A DNA stretch of 64,000 nucleotides from Pocillopora verrucosa (Eukaryota; Cnidaria; Anthozoa; Scleractinia; Pocilloporidae). The notes below the pieces were generated by a model, which saw nothing but the letters and a program-made list of their open reading frames with translations, searched no databases and was not told the DNA's origin. Positions 1 to 11,522 of the stretch are shown here, in pieces. The stretch is from NCBI RefSeq assembly GCF_036669915.1, contig NC_089314.1:25760220-25824219 (forward strand), read 5' to 3'. Made by a program: the position numbers and the translations under genes. Position 1 is the stretch's first letter. Each line of letters begins with the position of its first letter.

Positions 1-2
1 AA

Positions 3-416
3 CTATGTGACATCGCTGAAATGGAACGCTTCTCCGCCATGACCAAGGTCTTCTTTAAGCACAGTCAAGGAGCCATGGTGTTTTGGGGACCTCACAACCC
101 ATCGTCACTTGCTGGAGCATTGCAATGGCGGAGGAAGATCAGGGAGGATATATCGCTTCCGATTCCTTGCGTTCTTGTCACAGACAATGTGACAGACTCT
201 TGCTCGAGTTCAATAAACTGGATTGGGCCGGGGAAGATATTTGAGAGCGAGCTAGCGCTGGATCAGTTCTGTAAAGATCACAACTTTGAAAATCATTTTG
301 AGATCACGGCACGCGATTGGGTGTCCGGTGAAAAGAGTGTTTTTGGACAGGCTGTGAACTGTCTTCTTGACGGGATTTTGCAGAGCGAAAAGAAAGAAGA
401 ACAGTCTTGCGTGTAA
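3..416 (+). CDS. Rab32-like degenerate small GTPase, copy 1 (5' partial)
   Basis: The frame is open from base 3, upstream of the first in-window ATG (base 21), and reads LCDIAEMERFSAMTKVFF. This aligns with the Rab switch II region WDIAGQERF, so the N-terminal half lies outside the window. The visible 138 residues cover G3 through the C-terminal helix. The G3 glycine is glutamate (DIAE). The NKxD region reads VTDNV, followed by a family-specific WIGPGK stretch. The G5 region reads EITARDW and leads into SGEKSVFG. The protein ends QSCV, which is neither a CC, CXC nor CAAX prenylation signal. The family is closest by eye to Rab32/38. Whether it binds nucleotide is doubtful. It is followed on the same strand by two further copies. 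Confidence 0.8.
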   Translation, partial: LCDIAEMERFSAMTKVFFKHSQGAMVFWGPHNPSSLAGALQWRRKIREDISLPIPCVLVTDNVTDSCSSSINWIGPGKIFESELALDQFCKDHNFENHFEITARDWVSGEKSVFGQAVNCLLDGILQSEKKEEQSCV

Positions 417-1375
417 CGCAATTATTCAGCGACTGATGTCCTTCGCAGCCGATGTTAGGTTTTATCTCACAACGAACTCCGCGTTTCGTGTCGAGACTAA
501 GTAACGGCTACGAAAGAGACTGTTAATTAAACGTGTACCAGACTCAACTGCAAAGTTACGTGTTAAATGACTATGCATCAAGAATTTAGCATAAGAAGTT
601 TGTTTGTAGATATCGTTATAATTTACTAATTGGTGATTTTACGCTATTTTGTCACGTAACTCGCAAATACCGGTTTCCTCGGAATGTCACGCAACGTTTC
701 TTCCAAAGAACGGTTTCCAGTAGGAGATCAAGCTTGAACGTGTTCCAGGTGTTGTCACGCAACTTAGCAAAATAATTATAATTATGTTAAGCAATCAAAC
801 AAGTCAAATAATCAAGACCATTTGAAGTTAGAATGCATTGGAAAGGGGTGCTCAAAATGAGCAACGGGAGAATTTAATAACCGCGAGCGTTGATTTCACA
901 ATTTCGTCGAGTTTGCAATATAATTTGCTCTATGGGGATTTACCGCTGCTTGATTAGCAAGCCACTAGATAGAGGAGCTGAGAAAATAAAGAATGGAAAC
1001 AAAAACAGTCATACTAGAGGAATTTTTGTAACCGTGCCGTAACAGGCGATGTATTCTGTAAATCAACCCCTATTCACTTCTCGATCACTTTTACTCCCAG
1101 TTGGTAATAACCCCTACCCCCCTCTTCCACCCTTCCGACAAAACAAACAGAGGTAAACCAGAGACGTTCAGGTTTCTAACTGCAACTTTCATTGGAATAT
1201 TTAGACTATCCTCGCTCATTCATCCAAAAAACAATGTTCTATACCATCAGCGATCAATCTTCAGCTGGTGTTCAAGGGGAAACCGCTCTAAGCTGAGTTA
1301 CTTCTGTGAAGCCCTGAGAAAACACGGCGGTCTCAGAATCGAAGAAACCGGAAGTGTCGTTTCTGAACTGTGAAT
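417..1375. other. Intergenic spacer between Rab-like copies 1 and 2
   Basis: This AT-rich spacer has no convincing coding segment. The last 35 bases before the copy-2 ATG hold a GAAACCGGAAGT motif (1344-1355) that recurs upstream of copy 3, so the 3' part probably contains the copy-2 promoter or 5' UTR. Confidence 0.5.
1344..1355 (+). promoter_or_regulatory. ETS-like motif upstream of Rab-like copy 2
   Basis: GAAACCGGAAGT lies 20 bases before the ATG of copy 2. The identical 12-mer lies 51 bases before the ATG of copy 3. The core CCGGAAGT matches the consensus of ETS-family activators. It may be a shared promoter element or simply duplicated 5' sequence. Confidence 0.35.
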
Positions 1376-2125
1376 ATGCTGCAGTCAAACTCTCTGTCCA
1401 GTGTAGCTTCGAACTATGAATTGCCAGAGGAGGGCAACGAAAACTGTTTAAAGAGGCTGGGAAAAGACGTCGAGATGAAAACATTTACAACGAACGAAGA
1501 ATTTTTAGAACGCGAAATCGATAGCGATCGACTAGGAAACAAAATCGTGAAAATCCTATGTATCGGCGGAGTGGGAAATATGGGTGTTCTTATCAATGAT
1601 TACCTCCAAGTAACGCCTCCAGTTCGAGGACTTCGCCCTTCTGCTCTCTTCGTGGATCAGTATTTGAAGAGAATGAAATGGCTCAGAAATGAAGTAGAGA
1701 AACCGATCTTTATCAACCTGCGAATCTTGGAGATAGGTGAACTAGGACGTGTATCAAGCCTACGGAGGATTCTCTTTAAGGACTGCCATGGAGCGCTGGT
1801 TTTCTGGGATACACTAAGGCCTTCTTCGCTGAATGAAGCTGTAAAATTGAGGAAGATGGTAATGGAGGTTTGTCCGTCTGTTCCATGTGTATTTGTTACT
1901 GATAACTTAGGAAAAGAGCTATCACAATGGATTGGGGCTGGCAAGACATTTGAAAGTGAACTGGCATTGAATCAGTTTTGCCACAATCACGGCCTTGTGA
2001 GTCATTTCGAGATCGTTTCACGCGATTGGGTGTCCGGTGAAAAGAGCGTTTTTGGAAAAGCTGTGAACTGCCTTATGAAGGAAATCTTTCAGAGCGAGCA
2101 AACAGAGGAAGAGACCTCGATGTAA
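1376..2125 (+). CDS. Rab32-like degenerate small GTPase, copy 2
   Basis: A single open frame gives 249 residues from ATG 1376; an in-frame GTG lies two codons earlier, but the ATG is the likelier start. An N-terminal extension of about 55 residues contains NYELPEEGN, shared with copy 3. The P-loop is badly eroded (GGVGNMGVLI in place of GxxxxGK[ST]). Switch I reads ALFVDQYLK where Rab32 has TIGVDFALK. G3 reads LEIGELGRV, so both DxxG and the catalytic Gln context are lost. The G4 region is VTDNLG. The G5 region ends SRDWVSGEKSVFGKAV, almost identical to copy 1, including 26 identical bases at the DNA level. There is no C-terminal cysteine (ends EETSM). A non-catalytic Rab-fold protein is inferred. 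Confidence 0.82.
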   Translation: MLQSNSLSSVASNYELPEEGNENCLKRLGKDVEMKTFTTNEEFLEREIDSDRLGNKIVKILCIGGVGNMGVLINDYLQVTPPVRGLRPSALFVDQYLKRMKWLRNEVEKPIFINLRILEIGELGRVSSLRRILFKDCHGALVFWDTLRPSSLNEAVKLRKMVMEVCPSVPCVFVTDNLGKELSQWIGAGKTFESELALNQFCHNHGLVSHFEIVSRDWVSGEKSVFGKAVNCLMKEIFQSEQTEEETSM

Positions 2126-3350
2126 TGCAACTGACCGTTTTAGTGTGAAATGCGTACACCATGAACTATGAACCATTAATCATCGTAATGAGATCACGCG
2201 AATCAGAATACAATTCAATTTTTTTTGCAAATACTATTTATTGCCATGTCTGCCTTTTCATCAGCTCGGTATAGACTGAGGATGTTCCCTGTCTTCTACT
2301 TTTTGGTCATGCAGTACAAAAGCGGCCGTGGAAGGTCTAGCGAAAAAAACAAAAGGACTGTTAACAGCATGTAGACAAATGCGTCCGGCCGCTTTACCTG
2401 GCTTTTTGGAGAACCAGTTGTGAATAAATTCGCGTCATTTGAAAATCATAACAAATAATAATAGGAAGCAAGTGACGAAATTTTGAACCGTGGGGAAAAG
2501 TTTAAATCTTTATAACTAATAGGTGGGGTAATGGGGATGCTATGGGACGGGAGAGAGCCGGACAGGGTTGACGTCTTTATAATGGTGACTTTCTGGGAGT
2601 GAAAATTGTGTAGTGAATATTTAGGAGATGGCCTGAGTAAGAAGCTTAGGGACAATCAAAACATTGGCAAAAATAATCCAGGAATAATTTAGTCATTAAT
2701 TGAATTGATCGACCACTTAGATTAAAAATCTAGTGTTCGCTTCTCTGTTAAATGATCACCTTTCGTGGTACGGTACAGAGACAGGAGGCTGTACATTAAA
2801 CAAGAGGAAAAGATTTGAAATAACATCAACCCGGATACAGATTGCATGCCAAACAGTGAGAGCTTAGAAATTTTATGGGTCTGACATTCAACGAGCGAAT
2901 GCGCATTAGGCTATCAGCAAAAATGGAAACTACAACGCAGCGGGAGGGACAAAGTTCTTAAAACAGTTTTACGACTAACTTTGATTTTTACTTTTATTCT
3001 CCGCCTATAAATGTTAAATTTCTTCCAAGTCTTCCAATACCCCCCTCTTCCCCCCCCCCTCCCCCCTCTCCATCTTGAAACCACGGAACCATCCCCACCA
3101 TCCCCACCTATTACTAATGCGAGCTAACGTTATAAGCTCGCGATCGTTTATCCGACCGGCCATGTTTAATTTGGAGTTAGAGTGGACAATGGGGGTAAGA
3201 AGCGGGGGAGGGGCTCCCCTTCCCAGCTTATTTCTGACCGACGACCGCCCCCTTGGTACAAATTTCTTTCCCTCCTCAGCCTTCGGCTGCCATTAAAATT
3301 AAAGATATAGCGGCCATAATTTTCGATAAGAAAATACTGAACACTCGCGC

Positions 3351-3386
3351 GGGATCAGCGATACCTTAAAAGGGATCAGCGATACC
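3351..3386. repeat. Short direct repeat, two 15-base units
   Basis: The 15-mer GGGATCAGCGATACC occurs at 3351-3365 and again at 3372-3386, separated by six bases. It has no relation to the nearby genes that I can see. Confidence 0.7.
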
Positions 3387-3905
3387 GTCTAACCGCTTGT
3401 GAGTTCTGCGATTATTTTCCTCTACTGGGTGCCAATCCTTTCATTCGTATGCGATAAGAATCGATAATGACCTTCCAAAAGAGATTATAGACTGAATCTC
3501 TTCCCATCCAAGTGACCTTTCATAGTATCCCTTCTGTAACTCGGGTAAAGAATGGGACGCCATAGAGACACCACGAACAACAACATACAGTAGAACTGGG
3601 TTGAATGCGTGACAAGACATTGAGAGTTAAATTTAAAAATCGAGTTTGTTTGGTCATAAATTGAAAGAGCGAGCCTGGATAAGATTATAAGTTAAGGGAG
3701 AAAAAATTAATCCTAAGAGAAATAACATTCAGTTCCATAATTTCCCCATCTCCACCCCTCTTCTGAATTCTGCGATTAGCCATCCAGAAACTATCCCCAC
3801 CTCTCCGCGGATATGGCTGCGAGGGGAATGAATCTCGCCCCAGGTCTAATCGCGTCACCTTACCAAACATGACTATGGCGTTACACAACTATTTCCTTAT
3901 GAGTG

Positions 3906-3929
3906 CAACATGATCTCGAGATCATGTTG
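3906..3929. repeat. 24-base perfect palindrome
   Basis: Each half is CAACATGATCTC and its exact reverse complement, with no spacer and a central CTCGAG. It sits about 225 bases upstream of the copy-3 start codon. It could be a cruciform-prone site or a dimeric protein-binding site. Confidence 0.7.
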
Positions 3930-4090
3930 TATGAGTGGGATGCTACTGCCTACTGAAAGCCAAGACAGACAATCATTCCGTTGTTAGGCGTTTAAAATCC
4001 TAGTGGCGTCGTCAGAGATCAAAGAGAACGAGCATAGCAACCGAAAAGAGACCCTCAGAAAGCCATAAAGATATCCAAGTACAGCTGTAC

Positions 4091-4102
4091 GAAACCGGAA
4101 GT
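4091..4102 (+). promoter_or_regulatory. ETS-like motif upstream of Rab-like copy 3
   Basis: GAAACCGGAAGT, identical to the 12-mer upstream of copy 2, lies 51 bases before the copy-3 ATG. See the copy-2 motif at 1344. Confidence 0.35.
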
Positions 4103-4153
4103 TTTCTTCCTCACTCTTTCGGTGTTGACATTGAACTAAGATTTTTCTATACA

Positions 4154-4867
4154 ATGGCATCCAACTATGAATTGCCCGACGAGGTCAATGACACCCGATT
4201 GGAGAATCTAGGAAAGGAAGTAGAAATGGAAACGTTTAACTCGAACGTCGAACTAGAAAAACTTACGATCGAAAGCGATCGCCAGGGAGAAGAACTACTC
4301 GTAAAAATCGTATGTGTCGGTGGCTTCACTGGTGGAGTGGGTACCAAAGGCGTCTTCATAGATGATTACCTCGAAGTGTGGCCTCCTGTGCAAACGTATC
4401 GTTCTCCACTAATCGGAGTAAAATTTTATTTGAAAACAATCAGATGGCAACGAGGCGACACAGAGAAACCGATTTCTATCAAACTACAACTCTGGGAAAT
4501 TGCCGAACAGGAACGCTTTTCGAACATGTTAAAAATTTACTTCAGGGACTGTCTCGGAGCACTAGTTTTCTGGGGAACACAAAGGCCGTCGACGCTGAAT
4601 GAAGCTGTATTGTGGAGAGAAAAGGTCAAAGAATTTTGCCCATGTGCGCCATGTGTCCTTGTCACTGACAACGTAGGAAAGGAGCCACTGAAATGGATTG
4701 GGGGTGGGGAAACATTTAAGAGCGAAATTGCGTTCGATCGGTTCTGTGAGGAGCACGGATTTGTGGATCATTTCGAGATCAAGGCACGTGATTGGGAATC
4801 AGGGGAGAAGAGCATTTTTGGACGAGCTGTGACGCGTCTTCTCGATGAAATTTTTAAAAATCAGTGA
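4154..4867 (+). CDS. Rab32-like degenerate small GTPase, copy 3
   Basis: An intronless 237-residue ORF begins MASNYELPDE at ATG 4154. Residues 1-48 are an acidic N-terminal extension. The P-loop region (about 54-66) reads GGFTGGVGTKGV: it is one or more residues too long, and the lysine is followed by Gly rather than Ser/Thr. Switch I (about 87-93) reads LIGVKFYLK, so the Mg-binding Thr is Leu. G3 (114-119) reads WEIAEQE; glycine is replaced by glutamate but the Gln is kept. G4 reads TDNV (171-174). G5 reads EIKARDW (208-214), followed by SGEKSIFG. It ends FKNQ with no prenylation cysteine. The fold and the order of motifs fit Rab32/38. Loss of P-loop Ser/Thr and G3 Gly argues against normal GTP hydrolysis. 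Confidence 0.85.
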   Translation: MASNYELPDEVNDTRLENLGKEVEMETFNSNVELEKLTIESDRQGEELLVKIVCVGGFTGGVGTKGVFIDDYLEVWPPVQTYRSPLIGVKFYLKTIRWQRGDTEKPISIKLQLWEIAEQERFSNMLKIYFRDCLGALVFWGTQRPSTLNEAVLWREKVKEFCPCAPCVLVTDNVGKEPLKWIGGGETFKSEIAFDRFCEEHGFVDHFEIKARDWESGEKSIFGRAVTRLLDEIFKNQ

Positions 4868-6670
4868 AGCGAATGATGGTAGGAATTGTGAATGATCAAT
4901 GTCTTTCGAGGAACTAGGTATTACGTCAGTAGAGTTAACCATCGACCAACAGAAGCTATTTCCTTTCCTTTGTGAAATTCCGACTAAATGTCGTTCATTT
5001 TGAATATAATCGTGTTGAATGACATGTGGTTATGGGCGTCTGTGTATTTACAAAGGTTACGCTTCGATGGAGACCTTTTAGCGCAGAAATGAATAACTGT
5101 AATTTATGCAACTGTAACAAGAGGGCATGCAATACGTGCATATTATTACACACCCTTACCTGCGGTACTTTGCATTTTTACGTCGCATGTTCTGTTCCTT
5201 GGCAACATTTTGTCCAATTTGTGCATTCATATTTTTTTCCGTTATAAATCAAGAGCTTTTAAACACAGGTAATAAGAGTTGAAAAGTTCAAAAGTCAATT
5301 ATCTTCGTTATCCTGTTTCCGACACTTACGTCCTAGACATCGTTACTTCACTCTTACCGTAAGGATGACCATATGGCGGGCTACTTCTAACAATTAGTTA
5401 ATATAGAAATCATTCCCTAGTTGATGGAGTGTATATAATCAAACCAGCCAATCACGATTATGGAATATATCACAAGGAATATATCGGAACTCATAACTCA
5501 GGAGTCCATTAACTTGCTCAAAGTAAAAAGAGACAACCTCCCTGAAGAGCGGGAAAACGCAAGTGATCGCCATGTCGTGATAGGTTTAAGGCAAAGCAGT
5601 GATGCAAAGAAGCCAATTCAACATAGACAAGGTCCACTTTATTTCATATTTACAAGTATTACATGTTGGTATTCCTGTTAACCGACTGAAAATGGACAAA
5701 ATTCATCAAAACTTTACGCTTCCCACAAGGAAGTAACGATTGATAAAAATTTACGTTGAGAAAGACGCTTTAAACAAGGCTGTAATTTCTTCTGGCACAT
5801 TAACGACATTGGGGTGGGAGCTTCTGTACATAATAACATTCCATTTGTAATTTGGTGCTCAATTGAAATCGAACGATATATGGACGAGGACTGTTCACCT
5901 TGCTCTGCCTTTCAAAAAAGGAAGAACGAAACAACTTCGAAAAAACAAAACAAAACAAAGATTTCTACTTGATGGCATTTAAGTGTACTAACACCACTTA
6001 CAAAACACAGTTTAAGATAGGGACCTCTTTGGTTTCTTAAATATTTCCCTCGAGAAAAACTGTTCCCTGAAGCAGACCATAAAATCTTATAATGCTACCT
6101 GTAGTGTCGGAACAAATTTACCTTAAATTTTCTACTTTAAGCTTCAACGCAATGAGTTTGTGTGTAAATTAAAGATTTACGAGAAAGTTTACGGAACCTG
6201 AAAAAAGTCTTCGCTCACATGCAGCTGATATTTTTTACGATTCATTTAGCCATGAGATGCTGATAGCTATTTTGGGGTCTCTACCCTCCCCTTCCATGAA
6301 AGAAGAGGATTCTTTCACTCTCTCTAGCAGATGGTTTTGTGAAATACCAGCAGCACCTCATTTTGATTTGTGTTAAAGGCAGTCTCCTTATTCTTGGAAT
6401 CTCCTGGCTCCACATACCCGTAATACTAAGCGATAAAATTGCCTAAATTCTTGGCCTTATTCTACCTGCTTCATACGAAACCTTTTAATCGCAAAGCAAC
6501 ACAGTCACGAGGGAATCAACAAAGATTATGTGCAAATCAAAATCACAATTTCTCAACCATTGGAGGTTCCCTAGACTGACGAGGAAGGCTTCCCTCGAGA
6601 AAATTTCAGTCTTCTATTCTGGCGACTCAATACACGAAGCCACTATTACTTTAACGCGTACTAGTTAATC
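4868..6670. other. Intergenic region and probable 3' UTR of the MTG-family gene
   Basis: No supported coding segment. A short plus-strand ORF from ATG 5461 (73 codons) has no recognisable domain and no clear continuation, so it is not called. The right-hand part is probably the 3' untranslated region of the minus-strand gene that ends at 6671. Confidence 0.4.
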
Positions 6671-9600
6671 CTACGTAGAGGGGGTTTTCATAACATAATC
6701 ACTGAGGGATGAAATGGGGTCGGATGACGAAGTGGGCGTGGTCATTCTGGTGACAGCGGGACTAGTGGTGTTGGTATCCTTAGGAGAGCCCGCGGACTGA
6801 GGACCTCCTCCTTGGGGATTGTCTTCGCCGGCGGCCTGAGCTTGCTGTCCACAGACGTGATGATGGTTCTCCCAATCTTTGTGCTGACAGAACGGGCCGC
6901 AGTACCTCGCCACATTGCATCCACTACATGTCTCCGTGGCCTTTCGCCCGCAATTCCAACAACTCTACGGGAAGAACAACCAATATCCCCATAAGAATGT
7001 GGACATCTTAACAAGAGGGCACGCAGATTGACACAAACACAACAAAACTTTGTTAAAGAAAACAAGAATGCATAGCATTATATCCCTACCTCACTTGAAT
7101 CACTCTGATGATTTGACATGGCTAAGGTGTCTTCAGTGGCCTGTCGGCGCGCCTCTAGCACGGCTTTCTCCATTTTGCCATGCGCACTAGCCACAGCTTC
7201 GTTAGCTTTCTCTTCCGCAGCACGGACAGCTTTCTGTAGTTCCACCACAGCTTGTCTCTTCACGTCACTTACGGCCTCTTCCGCCCGACGTTTGACCTCT
7301 GCTACGCGCTCCTCCGTTTGTTTTAGCGTTTTAGCCATTAGTTCCCCTAAACGAGTTAAAGATAAAGGTTTAACGAGAGATGAAATTTTCAGCCTATTGA
7401 CGAGTAGGCGTTTTCTTAACACCATACTGGACTTAGCTTGTCCACACGAAATGATAAAAAAAGAATTAAGCTCTACACCCACCTGCTCTCCTCTTAACTT
7501 CCGCTTCTGTTTCTTCGGCCGTTTTTCGTGCCCAGGCCAATAATTCTTCTCGATCCTGAGTGCATCGTTGTTGAAGCACTGCTACAGCTCGTTTTGTCTT
7601 GTCAACCATTCCTATTATGCACTGAAGCATCTAAGTACCACAAATATTTAATTGTTAAAAAAAATAAACAAATAATACACTGTAATAATAAAAAATGTCC
7701 TTCACTCATCAAATCCCGGAGGTGATTATCATGTAACTTCTCCCTATAATATCTATATATCATCCAGCAAACAGGTCATAAGAATACTCATACTTATCAG
7801 GTCAAAGGCATTTTCTTTATCTAACAAAAAATTATCCTGACTAATTTACTAGGAAATGTTTACCAGCCAGAGGAGAGAATTAACAATCAGATCTTGGGAG
7901 TTAAGGGTTAAAATGTGACTGCCCTTTGCATAGAAAGCATTAATTAGTCCTAATCCACTTGGTTACCATGCCTGCTACAACCAGGGATTAACTTGAAAAA
8001 TTTAGTTGCAGGAGAATACATTTAAGTAACAGGAGCATGTTCTATGGTCTCGAACAAAAAACAATTCAGTGCATGGATGACAAAGTCAATCTCCAATGCC
8101 CAATAAAAACCTTCTAGCAACCTTGGAAACTCAACCTACCGTGTCCACATGTTTCCAGTCATCCACTACTTCATGTTTGCTATCCAACAGAGCATCTGGC
8201 AAAGTGGGATCACCATCACGTGAACTGCCTGCTGTGAAATAACTAATGATTAATCATACCATCACACATAACTGAAACATCAAATCAAACAGTAAGAACA
8301 CTGAAGACTCTGAGATAATCACATGGTCTGTTTGCTTAAATGATTGGTAACATCACTCAAAAGATAAGAGGGAGTCAACCCTTTGCTACCAAGATCTCCC
8401 TGTTCCCTCTCCATACTGTCTGGCATTCATATTCCATAATTTTAGATCCACAAATTTTGTGTTCAGTGTAAGCAATTTTCTTCAGCTGATACTTTCCTTT
8501 CTTCTCATCACTTGATGGTTTGAAAAGGTTATGATATCATAACAAGACATTTCTTTTGGTAACTCATAGGGGTGAAAGGATTTAAGTTGTCAACTGTCTT
8601 TGCATGTACTTCTGGATGTTTGCTGTTCACAATATTGATTTAACAGAAACAAGAATACAACAAATACATAAGGCAAAATACTGTCTCCAAAATATTGTAA
8701 TTCAACTTTATTTGATTGATTTAATATCAATCATGAACTTCATTAACCCTTTAACTCCTATGAGTGACCATGACAGAATTTCCCTTAACAATATCAATGA
8801 CAGAATTTCCCCTGACAATATCACTAGAGTATACATGTAAAACAGGCAAGTGATGAGAATTAAAAAAATGTCAGTTAGGGAATTATTAGTTGATCCAATT
8901 TCAAATTCACCAAACTAACTTCAGAGGAAGTGTAGGCAGACAGTAAGAATTGCTAATGAGTTCTTGGAAGTGACAGGGTTATGTCATATCTGCATTTCTC
9001 TCTGACTGAGGATAAACAAGGCATATAATAAAGAAATTTTACATATTTTAACCGTTTATCTTAATAAATTCAGAGCATTAATTGTCATTCCATAATGCAA
9101 AGATTGATCTGTTTAGAGTAGCTTTTTGAATAGGTGAGAGAAGATTATTCACGATCTCTTAAATATTACCTTGCGGTATTGTGATGTCTTCCATTCTTAA
9201 CTGATTTGGTTTATTAAAACTGCTGCTGTTGCCTACCCATCAAAATACAAAGCTAGCTCAGTATCAATTAACCATGTAAAGTGATTCTTGTTCTATAACT
9301 GAGATAAAATTCAGTTTACCTGATTTTAAAGCTAAATCAAAATTCCTCGATTCAAAACAAAGCTGTTTAAAATATATATCTTCAGCAGAGATATCACAAC
9401 CAAAAAAGCATTTATTTTGAGGTGAAAGTGGAAAAAGTCATCACATACAAGCTACATTCAGTTTTATAAACGTACCCAAAAAGGGCCTCTTTGGGATAGG
9501 TTTCCCCAGTTCTGCCATCATTTGCTGAAATAAAAAGACTGAAAATTTCAAAACTGTGATAGCCACAGAATGTAGTCACCAAATAGGGAAAGGTGTTAAT

Positions 9601-11488
9601 TTGAAAATTTACACAGCATCTGCAACAGCAACTAAATAACACCACAAACAAGCATAATGTGATGGTAATGAGATGCATAACATAATGTAGGTATTAAATT
9701 AATCTCCTACATCACTTGTCTATATTGATCATTAAATAAGCATGTAAATTCCAGGAAAAAAAGGAAGAAACACTCAAACTCACCATAGCCAGATCAGGAG
9801 GTGCTCCATTTTCCTTAGGTCTGAAAAGACAGGGATTTATTTAGTACTCTTATTGAGAGTTCTACTTCCATGTACCATTGTACACCCTGACATAATTCAG
9901 GGCTCTGCCATGGCAGGGCCAAGTGACCCCTTGGTATGTTACTTTTGCTCTTTGGCAACCAAGGAATCTTACCTGTTCCATAAAACAACTGTACACTCAT
10001 GTTACATGAAAAATGCACTTGTTTTCAGCCACTCAAACATGCATCATTTTTCATGTTATTAATCAATTAATTTCTACAATGCTGCTGTTGGAGGAAGGAC
10101 AATCACAGTCCATTTTCACAGCCATACAAGAGCTGCAATAGTAAATCATAATATTCTCAAAGAAAATATTTAACCAGTATAATTATTAGGAGATGAAAAC
10201 AATTGTTTTTTTGTTATAGCTTTACCTCATACTATCTGAAGGAGCCTTTCGTTTCCCATTTTCATTTATTTCTAATGGATTTAGTTCCTCTGGATCCAGA
10301 GGTGTTGTTTCTCTTTCATTTAAAATATCTTCATGTTGTCTGAGATATTGTGGTGGAGTCTGCTTAGCCATCTGAGCACACTGTAACAGTTCTCTTTGTA
10401 ACAGGGGTAGGTTTGCCTGGAAATACCATAAATATCATACCTTAGAAATAGTTTGATAAGTCAACATATCTGAATGGGGGCAGTTCTATTCTGGGGTACC
10501 TTATTTACTTGTGTATAAGTCGAACTTGTGTATAAGTCAACAACACTTTGTCAAGGTCAAAAATTGGATTTTTCATCATTTCTAACCAAAGAAGTTAATC
10601 TCTTATTTCTGAGAATATATTGAAAACACGAGGAATTAAAAAAAATGCAGAGCAAAATGTAACTGTGTGCTGTGAAGTTGATATTATTAGCACTTGTTGA
10701 TATCACCACAATTTAAGCATATACAAGCACTTACTGGAGAAGTATTTTATCATATTTTGTGAATCACATTGAAATGAAATCTTCTTGCATTGAAATAACC
10801 TTCATCTTAATGTTGAGTTTGAAAGGAGATTAATTAGACCAAAGGAAAACTTAAAAATTTCAAAGGATCACACGTAACATAAAAAACCATGCGAGCCAGG
10901 TCACTAAGCCACAGAAATCATTCAATGAGAACTAAAGTCCAGCACTGTTCACAGCAGCAAAGCTGCAGGCAAAAATGTCTGCCCTACAGTCCAAAGACAC
11001 AATAGAAGTCAGCTCCAGCAGCTTTTTGTTAAGCCACTTAAAATTTATTACTTCAAACTTTTTTGTTGAGGAAGAATGCACTAAAAAGTGACGAAACTCG
11101 AATACAATTAGAACTGGTTTTATAAACTCAGTTTTCCTAACGGACTTCAGGCGATTTTTATGCTAATTTCTTGGATTGCTTGTGTCAGGTCTTTGTGTAT
11201 GACTTGTGTATAAGTCGAGGGTGATTTTTTGGGCTGATTTTTTGGTCATAAAAGGTTGACTTATGCGTGAGTAAATACGGTAATTTGGTATTATCAACTG
11301 ATTTGTTGACATAAATTGGCCACTGTAAAAAAGAAAGCTGGCCTTTTGAGTGTTAGTCCTTCCTCATTTGCTCTGACCTAATTAACCTAATGCTGAAACA
11401 TCAGCTTTGAAACTCTTTACAGTGGCCAATTTACATTATAACCTCAGTTGATAATACCACACTACCTTGTTATACTCTCCCACTGCTA

Positions 11489-11522
<34 letters not shown>

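Larger units (their letters stand above)
2126..4153. other. Intergenic region between Rab-like copies 2 and 3
   Basis: No supported gene. It contains a C-rich tract (3041-3070), a 15-base direct repeat (3351-3386), a 24-base perfect palindrome (3906-3929), and the copy-3 promoter region with the shared ETS-like motif. Confidence 0.5.

Noticed and set aside
1272-1944. Minus-strand frames overlapping Rab-like copy 2
   Set aside because: They are antisense shadows of the coding sequence with no domain and no start context.
7118-7543. Plus-strand 141-codon frame rich in Ser and Ala
   Set aside because: Antisense to the NHR3 coiled-coil exon of the MTG-family gene.
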